From contig JAVTVX010000030.1 in the NCBI GenBank assembly GCA_033439265.1, positions 5,334,501-5,398,500 of the forward strand: 64,000 nt of DNA. The letters run 5' to 3'. Below are positions 11,331 to 20,540 of this stretch, piece by piece. The notes under the pieces are model-generated. The model was not told where the DNA came from, did no database searches, and saw only the letters and a list, made by a program, of their open reading frames with translations. The first letter of the stretch is position 1; each line of letters starts with the position of its first letter. The translations under genes and the position numbers were made by a program. Source of the DNA: Dillenia suffruticosa (lineage: Eukaryota > Streptophyta > Magnoliopsida > Dilleniales > Dilleniaceae).

Positions 11331-12837
11331 TTCGTTATCCATCCTGTAACATACCGACTCAATCATCTAGACAGATTGGTTATGCCAAGAACATAGAACT
11401 CAAAGAATTTGTGTATCTATCACTAATAATCTTTATCACTCTCATAAGTTTTGATATTTGTTCTCAGTCACTTTACCAACTCTCTTAGTTTACCAATAAG
11501 AGTATTATTTCTTTCACATGTTACTAATGTAATTTTTAATCAAACAAGCGTGCCATATATAAAGGATATATTTCTCTAATAAGTAGGCATGGCCTAACCT
11601 CTCAATAGAATGAACATGTCATCAGTATGGGATGTATTTCCCTAACGGATAGACATGACCCAACCACTCAATCAAACGAATGAGCCATCAATAAAGGAAA
11701 TACCCTTGTCCAGATAGGTATGGCCTGCTCTTTTGATTAAACACACCAAAACATATCAAAAAATAACAAGTCACTACGTCCGATGACTAGACAAGTCAAT
11801 CGATAAGCTATCATCTCATCAGTCAAGTTATTCACACGATAGTGCACCTCTCATACCAATGTTCTAAGACTATGAACAGATAAGATGATTCTCTTTCAAT
11901 CAAGACAAGATTGACAAGTAACAAAACTTTCTTTCTTATTTCAAAGCAATAAATGAATATCGGAGTACGTAGTTGGGTACAACAAAATAGAAAATTTACA
12001 TATTCATAAGTTAGATTCGATTACATCAAAAAGAAAACCCAAAAGAATATGATAATGAATATCTTCATCTTCTCAAACGGATTAGCTCCTTAAACTTAGA
12101 TGTCTTATCCTTGACAAAGTGCTTGATGCCTTCTTGAACTGATTCATAGATAAACTCTACGAATCTTGCAACCTCTGTTTAGCATGTAGTAATATATTAA
12201 AACTAAAAAAACAACTAAATGCTAAATAGAATTTGGAAAGAACTTCGTAACCCATCAAACTACTCTCAACCCCTAATAACAAACGAGTGTAAGAGCAATG
12301 ATGAGCTGTAAGAACCCAGTCAGAACACTTCGGTAGAAGGCCATAAGAATAGCGGACTATAACTTTCCTACAGGCATAATGAAACCTTGTGCCCGCTCAT
12401 TGACGGAACCTTGTAGATGCCACTACTTTTTTAGATGCCAAGCCCACAAAGAAGAAAAATTTTCTTTCCATCTTTGAATCCTTGTAGAAAACACGATCAT
12501 TTCTTCCCACTTTCCTCACAAACGACCATTCTAAATCCAACCTCCCATTGTCATACGTATATATATAGCTCAAAGATGGGAACCATATCACCAAATCCCC
12601 CTGAAAGTTGAAAAAACACCCCGCATTTAATGACCATATCTCATCGCTAATACTTCCCATTGCGTCCTTTCCGCTTACTCATAACACTTCATGCCTTTTG
12701 ATTTCCCTAATTATTACCGCATTTACTCATGCCCCTAACATCAAGCGATGATACCGGTAGTGTTGTATTTAATTAGTATTTTTTTGAATTCTTATCCATT
12801 TGAAACTACTCATAAAATCCTTCCTCTAGTACAACAC
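11331..12837. other. 3' untranslated region of Tat element 1
   Basis: About 1.5 kb between the integrase end and the polypurine tract. It contains a three-unit 66-bp tandem array (listed separately) and, on the minus strand at 12397-12660, an 87-codon open frame of unknown meaning. No env-like or transmembrane coding was seen. Confidence 0.55.
11539..11735 (+). repeat. Tandem array, three units of about 66 bp
   Basis: Units start at 11539, 11605 and 11671, with lengths 66, 66 and 65 bp, and a partial fourth begins at 11736. Each contains ATCAAACRA- or ATAGAAT-like starts, an AAAGGA or GGGATG block and a TAGRCATGRCC block. It lies after pol and before the 3' LTR. Arrays in this place are known in Tat/Ogre-type elements. 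Confidence 0.7.
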
Positions 12838-12853
12838 AAGGAGTAAAGGCAAG
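12838..12853 (+). other. Polypurine tract of Tat element 1
   Basis: The purine-rich AAGGAGTAAAGGCAAG (one C and one T among 16 bases) ends exactly at the 3' LTR start and would prime plus-strand DNA synthesis. The tract before the LTR of the sister element on the minus strand also ends in AAG. Confidence 0.6.
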
Positions 12854-13553
12854 TGATGGAGCATGATTGAAAGGCCCATCGTCCTGATATTTGAAATCCT
12901 TTGAACTCACAGTCCAATAGGTCAAAGTACGTATATACCTCCTACTCAGGCAAACATAACTCACCCTCTTAGTACCTACCGATGAGGCCCTCCTCTAGTG
13001 GTTGGCTGATCAGCTCAGCACCTCTTCGATGCTTAGTGTTGCTATTTAATCAACCAAAATAATATTCATTTTTCCTTAAATCACGGAAATAACATCCTGT
13101 AATTAGGAAAGATATCTTTATATCTTATCGATAAAGAAAGTAATCTCTTGACAATTCAAAATTTCTCGACTAGTAGGATTCTAAATTTTTTAAAAATCTT
13201 TCACTAAGAATCACGTAATTTTGAATACTTTCACAAGAAAATTAGGGTTTCTATACCTTAGCAACATACAAAACTTACCATACATGTAGACTATATATAC
13301 ATCACAAAGGTTGTCAGCTAGATACACTCTTTAAGCTCTTCACCTAGCATGCAAAAGGTATCATAGAGTTCTCTCTTTTTCATTCTGTTTTCTATTTTCG
13401 AAAACTACTCTCTAATTTGAGTATAGGAGTCTTCCCCGTTGAAGTAGCCTCCAGGGGCTTTTTGCAGGTTCCATCAACCAGACGGTTCAACAATTATTCA
13501 CCCCATTCGAGTCAACAGAGCTATTATTTGTGAATTAAGACCCACCTCCAACA
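12854..13553 (+). repeat. 3' LTR of Tat element 1
   Basis: The same 700-bp length and TG...CA ends as 6907-7606, with the TATA box at about 13292-13299. Substitutions against the 5' LTR are frequent, roughly one in five over the first 200 bp. Confidence 0.85.
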
Positions 13554-13967
13554 ATATGTATACATATATATACATATTATTTCATTTTTGAGTAGAATGG
13601 GTAGCAATCAACGAGGGAAGTGGTGCCGGTGCTTCCATTTTAAGGCTAAAACATTAAACATTACACATGATATTTGGCATTACTAGGTATGCTAAGATAA
13701 AGTAAGGATCGTTGGATCTAGGTTGTCCAAAGCAATTGGCCTGATTTGACTATTTTCGCATGGTAGTAGCTTCCATGGCTGAGGGAGTGAGAGAGAGGTA
13801 CGTAACACACTTTTTAAAATTAGGAACAAAAAGATGTACATCTGGATCAGGAATAGTCACGCTTGGAAGCATACTGCTCCGCTGTTTCCATTCTTTCTTC
13901 ACTCATGCCATGGGTATGTCCTCTATCCGTTTAGTGAGGGATGAAGTGCATCATTTCGCAAGTGACT

Positions 13968-14168
13968 ATTTTTTTTTTTTCGGTCCCTATAACTAGGTCA
14001 CCACTCGAGATCTAATACTTTGTCCCGACTAATACGGAACGACCTGACTGTCGGGTTTCATTTGAGGGGGAGATCTCCCAACATTATTTTTTTCATGTCT
14101 AGCAAGAGTCGAACTCCCAATCTGGTTAAAAGTTGAAGGTGTCCTTTTCATCTACGCCAAGTGTTGGT
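13968..14168 (-). mobile_element. SINE copy, family S1, with target-site duplication
   Basis: A full copy of the tRNA-derived family. It is bordered by a perfect 10-bp direct repeat GCAAGTGACT at 13958-13967 and 14169-14178, extending imperfectly to 14 bp. On the minus strand it has box A in CACTTGGCGTAGATG, box B GAGTTCGACTC, the family middle GACATGAAAAAAATAATG and a terminal A-run (plus-strand T-run at 13969-13980). Confidence 0.8.
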
Positions 14169-14930
14169 GCAAGTGACTGTTTCTGACTCTCTGAAATGAA
14201 ACTTGTTCCGCAACTAAAATTCATGTTTGACATTGTGAGTTTAGTTTGAGTCTTTCATAAATATGTTTTCAGATGAAAATTCAAGCTTAAATCACTCATC
14301 GAACACTGCCTTGCAACTTTGAAATTCCAAGAAGTGATAAATTTTTTATTTTTTGGGTCATGATTTGACCTGGTCATTGGGTGGGTTACGGGCTAGAGCC
14401 GAGCCAGAGGAAAATTATTTGGGCCTGAGCCCGAAAAATAGAAACGCAAATGGTCAACTTTCAAAAATGACTTTACCATATGAAGAAGGAAAGAGCTATT
14501 TTTATGGCATATGCCATATAGTCCTGGAAATGAGCCTTACAAATAAGGGCACTTCTACTAATATTATCTGTTTTCCTTTTTGTTTTTTGGTTTGGAAATA
14601 TGTTGACCTAGTTCATAAATTGATTTTATTCCTTAATTGAAGACATGGAGCCCTTGCTTTACGAAACTCCCCATTTCACTTTGATACGTGGTTGTTGTCC
14701 TTGAAACTTAATTTACTTCCCCACTTGCTAAAAATATTAATTAAAATAAAAAAATCAAATTGTTGCATAATTGCATTAATCATTAAAAAACCATACAGTG
14801 AAGCTTTTCTAGTATTCCTCTGCCGGTAAATTTGTCATTTAACCTATTTTCTTAGTAACATTTCAAACGAACATATAAGCACAAGGTACAAAAATTCATA
14901 AATTTGGGATACAAACATCGGATAGCCGGT
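14169..14930. other. Spacer, no gene seen
   Basis: A 95-codon open frame at 14353-14640 (plus) shows no motif, splice context or homology I recognise. The segment around 14375-14430 has GAGCC-type repeats often seen in decayed DNA transposon ends. Confidence 0.35.
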
Positions 14931-15090
14931 TTAGTAGGATAGAATGATAACTCCTTTAACCAAATCTCGGGTTAGAAACTTGAGAATAAAAAAAATTTTG
15001 GTGGGAGAGCAGTCCTCTAAAAAGGGTTCCTGTAGACACTCGAATCAAATTAATTGAAGTATGGTTCCATAATAAAAAAAAAAAAAAAAA
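14931..15090 (+). mobile_element. SINE copy, family S1
   Basis: It aligns with the family from ATAGCCGGTTTAGTAGGATA (box A region) through a decayed box B, the middle GAGAATAAAAAAAATTTTG, CGAATCAAATTAATT, and a long A-run at about 15074-15090. No clear target-site duplication. Confidence 0.6.
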
Positions 15091-15680
15091 CGCGGGGCAG
15101 AGGTATGACCTGGTCAATTGGTGTTGGACTTGTAGGCCCAACTGGTAATGCCAATTAATTCCGTGCAGATCCCCGTTGAGCCCAACTTTATCCTACCCCC
15201 CCCCCCCCAAAAGGAAAATATATATATATATATATTTTTTTTTTTGGTACAGAAAAATAGTTCTATTTGCTTTTACCATGCGATAAATTTTTATTTTATT
15301 TTTCTGTATTTCTCTTTCTTGAAATTGAATATCCCGATTTGGGGATTTTTTTTTTTTTTTCCACTTAGCTAGCTTTGTTTAGGGCTTGTTTCTTGTGGAC
15401 AAATTGAAAAACCATATATAATTGGAGCAGAACTTAGTTTTGGTTGCTATGGATTTCATGACTTGCCAAGTGGAATTTGTAAGTGATGGAGAAATAGGAG
15501 GCCATTCGACGCACACAAAACGCAAGGTCAAATAAATTAATGCAAGATCTTTTTGCCTCAAATTACTCAAATAATTAAAAAAATAATTAATCAAGTGTGC
15601 TACAATGACCCGCAAACTATACTCGGAATGGGTAGTTGATAGTTGCCGTTGAGTTTTAAGTACCCTCCCCGCTTAGATTG
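15091..15680. other. Spacer with homopolymer runs
   Basis: It includes a poly-C tract at about 15198-15209, a TA run and poly-T runs. No gene seen. Confidence 0.35.
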
Positions 15681-16160
15681 CTGGATACAATGGTCTCCCT
15701 CGTCCGGGATTTTATAAGTTTAATATGGATGGGTCATTAGGTCTTTCTTCTGGTTTGGTTGGCTCCAGAGGCCTTCTTCGAGATGAGTATGGTTTGTGAA
15801 TTCTTTGATTTATGATGAATATGGGGGTGACAGAACCCTTTGTTGTGGAATTAAGTGGTGTTTGTGAGTGGCTTCTTCTCCTGCTTCGAAGGAAGTTCTT
15901 CTCGGTCATCCTTGAGATCAGCTCTACCAAGCTTGTTGTGGCTCTCTCTTCCGAGTTGGTTTCCTCTCGTCCCAGTTTCAATATCATTTAGGAACGCCAA
16001 CAGTTGATGCGACAAACCTAGTTCATCATCTGCTTTTTGTTTCGAATGAGGGGAATTCTTGTGCCGAGGTTAGAGTGTCTCTCCTAGAATCTCCCTCTCG
16101 TGAGATTTATAGATTTTTGAAATGTGGTATCCGTGATATGAGTTCTTTTAAAAGTTAGTT
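15681..16160 (+). pseudogene. RNase H-like domain remnant, probably from a plant LINE
   Basis: The plus strand reads RPGFYKFNMDGSLG at about 15699-15740, then GLVGSRGLLRDEYGL, a stop, GVTEPFVVELSGV (about 15830-15855), a leucine-rich helix and FFSVILEISSTKLVVAL near 15895-15945. This is the order of the RVT_3 type RNase H found at the end of many plant LINEs and in related host RNase H-like genes: catalytic D in NMDGS and E in VVEL. The third acidic position (expected D after LE) reads I-S. After a frameshift, VSNEGNSCAE near 16040 matches the usual C-terminal EGNxxAD stretch. Stops at about 15797 and 15989 kill it. No RT or endonuclease is seen nearby, so this is a 5'-truncated piece or a dead host gene. 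Confidence 0.6.
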
Positions 16161-17442
16161 CCCATGATCCTACTTGTCCAGAAACAAAAAAAATAATAGT
16201 CAAGCATAAATTAAGTATTAATAATAAATCGCAATTACCACACAAAAGAAAATTAAGACTTTAAAGGTGAAAATCCCTTTAAATGAAGAAGAGAAAAACT
16301 ATTAGATATAATTGGCGGTGAGTATTCTGTCAAATCGTAATTGAAATTATCAAAATTAAAATAATTGATTTGATTTGACTGTATAATTCTCATAATTATA
16401 ACCTAACTTAATAACAAAAAACTAACAATTCAATTTAACCAAATTTGACGGTTAATTTGGTTTAATTATCCAAATTAACTGAATTATTAAAATCTCTATA
16501 ACAGATTTAAATAATGATATTTTCTATTTTTATTTATATAAATATAATATATATCATTCATATCAATGTTTGATTATAAATTATAATTTTAAAATTTAAA
16601 ATTCATTAATAATTATAATTTACAAAATATCAATTTGAAAACTTCAAAATTCAAAATTCAAATAAAATAATAAAATTTTTAAATTTTAAATTAACTCAAC
16701 TAATCTACTAGTAGTTCATAAAGAAAAAAATAACTAATATTATATCATCATTCAGTACGATAGTTTTTTAAGTATTTTTATTTTGTAACTTTTAGTTATA
16801 ATATTATATCATCTCTTTTATGATTTTTTTAAAGTTATAATATTTTTTTCTTTGTTAAATTTTAGAATTAATATTTACATAAATAAAAATTATCTAAAAA
16901 ATAAATATATTTTTAACTATTTCAATACATTCAATTTGATCGAAATAAAAATTATTAAAATCGATAACTGTATAAATAATCAAATTAAATTTTGATTTTA
17001 CCTAAAACAGAAATTGAAAACCAAATAAACTATCCGAAAATTAAAAAATGGTTCAAAAAAAATGATTTTTTTTTAAATTTTAATCGAATAGTGTTCATCT
17101 ATAGATATAATTCACATCCAAAACTTTGCTAATTAAAATAATGAGTATAAGAGAATTCTTAAATTTAATAATAGTCACAAGGACTGCATCCACCATAATT
17201 GTTTAACTAAAATCAAACAACAATGATAACTTATTATTGGTACAATAATGACTTAAAAGAGGCAAATTAGAGACGTCATAGATCTCTTCAAAGTTTGAAG
17301 TTATAAGATAACATTTTAAAACTCAATTCAGAGACACTATTGCAAAAATTGAATCTCTATGCATTCAACAAAAATTCAAAATTTCAGCCAAAACCTATTT
17401 GATTGCTTAGGGATGGCAGTGTGGTGGGGCAAGCGCGGTCGA
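16161..17442. other. Very AT-rich spacer
   Basis: From about 16200 to 17100 the sequence is nearly all A and T with repeated AATTCAAAATT-type words; no gene or clear element end. A possible hAT-type start, TTAGGGATGGCAGTG, lies at about 17407, but no matching far end was found. Confidence 0.4.
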
Positions 17443-17505
17443 TGCGACCTGCGACCTGCGACCTGCGACCTGCGACCTGCGACCTGCGACCAGCGACCTG
17501 CGCCT
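17443..17505 (+). repeat. 7-bp minisatellite (TGCGACC)n
   Basis: Seven perfect units start at 17443, 17450, 17457, 17464, 17471, 17478 and 17485, followed by a unit with T to A at 17492 and a decayed unit at 17499. It is a GC-rich island in AT-rich DNA. Open frames that read it as CDLRPAT-type peptide repeats are artefacts of the 7-bp period. Confidence 0.9.
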
Positions 17506-17844
17506 TGCCCTTCACCCCTTGTGGGGAAAATCTACCGGTAATCACAATTGAGTGTAAAAAATTTTACTTGGCATATGACCGGCACGACTTGTACAACTCA
17601 CGAGTCGGCCCATTGACTTGTAAAAAAATCATAATTTAGAAAAAATGAAAAAAAAAATGTCATATGAAAAATATACAAATTTATCCTTAAAACATTAACA
17701 ATTTTAAAATCAACTCACTATCAAAAGTTACACATTAAACAAACAAAACAACGCAGATGAAAGCTACTTGAATATGTCTATATTATAAATTCTTAATACA
17801 CAATCTTTTATTTTCAAACTTGAAATAAATTGATAACAATAATC

Positions 17845-18675
17845 CACAACTAAAAAACAAGTTATCAGTGACGAAAATATCCGTTGTTGATAATAAATTT
17901 TCTATCGCTAATAAGTATTAGCGATAGAAATTTTCCGTTACTGAAAAGTTGCTCGCTAAATATTAATGACGGAAGAACATCGATAGCTAATTTTTCCGAT
18001 AGATTAACGACGAATATTTTCTGTCGTTGAAATTTTCATAGCTCATTATAAACAATATATAAAACTATCAGCGACCGGTTATTTTCATTGTTAAAAATAT
18101 CATCGCTTATAGTTTTTACATAATCCGTTAGCACTTGCGCCCGCCCACCCGCCCGCCAGCCCCCGCTCCATCCCGCCCGTGCCTGCTGTCTTCTTTTTTT
18201 TTGTGCAAAATACCTTTAGCGAGATTCGAATCTCACACGCGAGAAATGTTTGAAATACTACTACCACCATACCACATTGACTTATGTAATACTTTCTTTT
18301 TATTATTTGTTATCTTACATTCACATTTTTTAATAATAATAAAATAATATAAAATGATCATTTGTTATAAAATAATAAAATGTTAGCTTAAAATAAAATA
18401 ATACAAGATTTAAAAAATAAAATAATATTATTCTAAAAAAATAAAATCAAATGTTATTTTAAAATATTATTTAAAATATTATAAAATAATAAATATGATT
18501 TGTTAACATGAAATAATAAAATAAATAAAAGAAAAAAGAAAAAGAATTATAAAATAATTAAATAATAAAATAATAATAAAATAATAAAATAAATGAAAAA
18601 ATAATAAAATAAAAATTTATCGCTAAAAATTTTATCGTTAATTCATCGTTAAAAAATCAATTACTAATCTGTCGC
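17845..18675 (-). mobile_element. CACTA-like DNA transposon remnant (same family as 59731-60681)
   Basis: The left end CACAACTAAAAAACAAGT is a decayed version of the terminal sequence CACTATTAGAAAAACAAGT at 59731. Subterminal motifs of the GACGGAAAAT, TCGTCGTT and TAGCGATAG type fill 17865-18110 and return at 18615-18675. Between them, in reverse order compared with the intact copy, come a GC-rich CCCGCCC block (18138-18177), a tRNA-like block (about 18205-18300, minus-strand box B GATTCGAATC) and an (AAATAAT)-rich block (18310-18610). No transposase and no right-hand terminal TAGTG are visible; the right end is lost at the junction with the TRIM LTR. Confidence 0.6.
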
Positions 18676-18724
18676 TAAGTACTATTTTATAATTTTTTGG
18701 AAATTCGATATGGCATTCGTAACA
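18676..18724 (-). repeat. Truncated 3' LTR of the TRIM
   Basis: It matches the first roughly 49 bp of the complete LTR at 18893-19028 (minus-strand sense), with several substitutions. The rest was lost where the CACTA-like remnant begins. Confidence 0.65.
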
Positions 18725-18892
18725 TTACCCTCCCTTGAGAAGCCGGACGTCCACGGACGGCTCTCACTCTAACACCAAGTAGCCCTTTTCGATTTTGGAC
18801 GGCTCTCACTCTTGCACCATGGAACCCTTTTTCAGGTAGCTCTATTCCAAATAACCATTTTTCATATTAAACCAAAAATTCTGATACCAATT

Positions 18893-19028
18893 TGTCACGG
18901 ATCTAAGTAATAGACTCAAATTCAATAGGAAAACTCATGCCAAAAGATCGACCTATTGGGTGTGAGAGTTTATTAAATTTAAATACTAATTTATAATTTC
19001 TTAAAAATCCGGTATGAAATTCATAACA
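18893..19028 (-). repeat. 5' LTR of the TRIM
   Basis: 136 bp, TG...CA on the minus strand, followed at once by the primer-binding site. Confidence 0.7.
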
Positions 19029-19189
19029 GATAAATACGGAAATTTAGGTATCTGTTATGGACCTGCCCATTGTCGTCTCAAGGATAGCTGCAATTAGAGA
19101 GCACTAAATCCCTCTCTTTTCGCCCAGGAGCTCTCATCTACAAAAATTCCCTTTCCTCTTATTTTCCAAGTTGTGCCTAAAAGAAGGCT

Positions 19190-19381
19190 CTTTGTCCCTA
19201 TGACTAGACTATCGTCCGATATCTGAGATTTTATCCTAATTAATTTAGACCAATCTGACTATCGAGTCTCATTTGAGGAGAGGTCTCCTAATATTATTTT
19301 TTTCGTGTCCTGGGAGAGTCAAACTCCGGGATTAGTTAAGAGACAAAAATACCCTTCTCACCTATGCCAACAAGTATCGGT
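19190..19381 (-). mobile_element. SINE copy, family S1, with target-site duplication
   Basis: Bordered by the direct repeat AAGAAGGCT at 19181-19189 and 19382-19390. The family hallmarks on the minus strand are a box B-like GGAGTTTGACTC, the ATGTTG.. or ATATTAG middle, and a 3' end with GATAC and the final GGGACAAA. The poly-A tail is short. Confidence 0.75.
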
Positions 19382-19390
19382 AAGAAGGCT

Positions 19391-20359
19391 ACTTGCACTT
19401 GGTTATGATCACGATTTCAAAACTGCTAGTTCCAGTTCCAAAACCACTGATTCTAGATTTCGGTTTCGATTCCAAATTATTGTCGTTCTTGTTCTAAAAC
19501 CAAAATAATAATAAATAATAAATAATAAAAATTTAAGAAGATAACCATAAAAAAAAAAGAGAGAAAGGGATTGAACTCATCTTTTATTACCAAAAATTGA
19601 GCTTTATATATATTCTTATTAGGTATAAGAATTCATATAGTTTAGTGGATGTACAAGGACCACTCGATCGTTTTTATAATTTTTATAAGTATTGTATAAA
19701 TTTATTTAAACATTTATCTATGTTAACTGGTGTGATATATTAAGTTGAAATACCATGCAACTTACTGTATTTAATAGATAATTTTAATATTTTATTTTTA
19801 ATATGATAACTTACCAATATTTAATCATTAATTAAAAAATCACAAATTTAAACCGTCGGTTCTCGATTTTTCAAAATGAAGAATCCAAATCAAAATTTAT
19901 ACGTACAGTTTTGGTTCCAGAGTAGTGAATTGGTGAACGGCTCATTGAATCGTTGGCGAACGACTCATTGAATCATTGGCCATGAGGTGTTCCAATCGGA
20001 TCTTACAATTTAGTTCGAACCCTTGCAGTGTCGACCTGCAATTAATTTGAACCCTTATTTTCATGTTTGTCAAGAAAACACCCTAATTATTTGGACTTCA
20101 AAATGACCCATCGGCCTTCACGAAAAACACACTTGGGCCTTCACCATACCTTACATGATTGTTGAGAGGAAGGTTGCCCGCACTTAATACAGACCGTTCA
20201 TTTTTATTGAAAAAACAGCTTCCAGTGTGACTCTAATTACTACTAGATTATTTTATTAAATTGGGCTTCAAATTTGGTGGGTTTATAATACATTAGAGGA
20301 AAATCCCATCGGCCATCCTTCGAAGAAAAGGAAAAAAAAAAAATCAAACTCCCATGGGT
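19391..20359. other. Spacer with possible DNA-transposon ends
   Basis: Two segments rich in GGTTTCG and CGGTTC words (about 19420-19500 and 19850-19920) resemble the ends of non-autonomous plant DNA transposons, but I could not match terminal repeats. No gene seen. Confidence 0.3.
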
Positions 20360-20540
20360 ATAGGTGTTCGGCACTGTACACCCTTATCCATATATCTAGA
20401 ATTCGATCCATATGAATAGAGAAATGAGATTTGGGAGAGTCAACTCCTTAATGAGCTTCACAGTACTAGGACCGGATTAGTAGGGTAAAATTCGAAAACT
20501 GGTTGGTTGGTGATAGATACTCCTACACCAAAAAAGAAAA
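20360..20540 (+). mobile_element. SINE copy, family S1, decayed
   Basis: It contains a box B-like GAATTCGATCC at about 20399, then the family middle GGGAGAGTCAACTCCTTAAT, GGATTAGTAGGG, and a 3' end CTCCTACACCAAAAAAG. Its closest copy in the window looks like 51885-52045, which shares GAGAGTCAACTCCTTAATG. Confidence 0.55.

Larger units (their letters stand above)
6907..13553 (+). mobile_element. Ty3/gypsy LTR retrotransposon, Tat lineage, degenerate
   Basis: Two 700-bp LTRs, each starting TGATGGAGCA and ending CCTCCAACA, flank 5.2 kb of internal DNA. The internal order is protease, reverse transcriptase, RNase H, integrase, as in Ty3/gypsy. Wording of the RT, RNase H and integrase zinc-finger segments, and the tandem array after pol, fit the plant Tat (non-chromovirus) lineage. 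No gag is visible: the protease region begins only about 100 bp after the 5' LTR, so gag was deleted. Flanking 5-mers ATATA and ATATG may be a mutated target-site duplication. The two LTRs differ at roughly a fifth of positions over the first 200 bp, so the insertion is old. All reading frames are broken. Confidence 0.85.
18676..19028 (-). mobile_element. TRIM (miniature LTR retrotransposon)
   Basis: On the minus strand: an LTR of 136 bp (18893-19028) starting TGTTATGAATTTC and ending CCGTGACA; then a primer-binding site TTGGTATCAGAAT (18878-18890) close to the initiator tRNA-Met complement; about 155 bp with no coding; a purine tract CAAGGGAGGGTAA; then the start of a second LTR, TGTTACGAATGCC, truncated after about 49 bp (18676-18724). 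The internal part holds two direct copies of GTGAGAGCCGTCC. The tiny size, LTRs, PBS and PPT without genes define a TRIM, which must borrow its replication proteins. Confidence 0.75.

Noticed and set aside
11539..11735. CRISPR-like array
   Set aside because: Units are contiguous 66-bp imperfect repeats with no short constant repeat and no variable spacers, in a plant retrotransposon UTR.
12854..13553. Solo LTR
   Set aside because: A matching LTR at 6907-7606 and pol remnants between them show that it is the 3' LTR of one element.
17359..17639. Frames with CDLRPAT-type peptide repeats
   Set aside because: A 7-bp DNA repeat read in all frames; flanks have no coding character.
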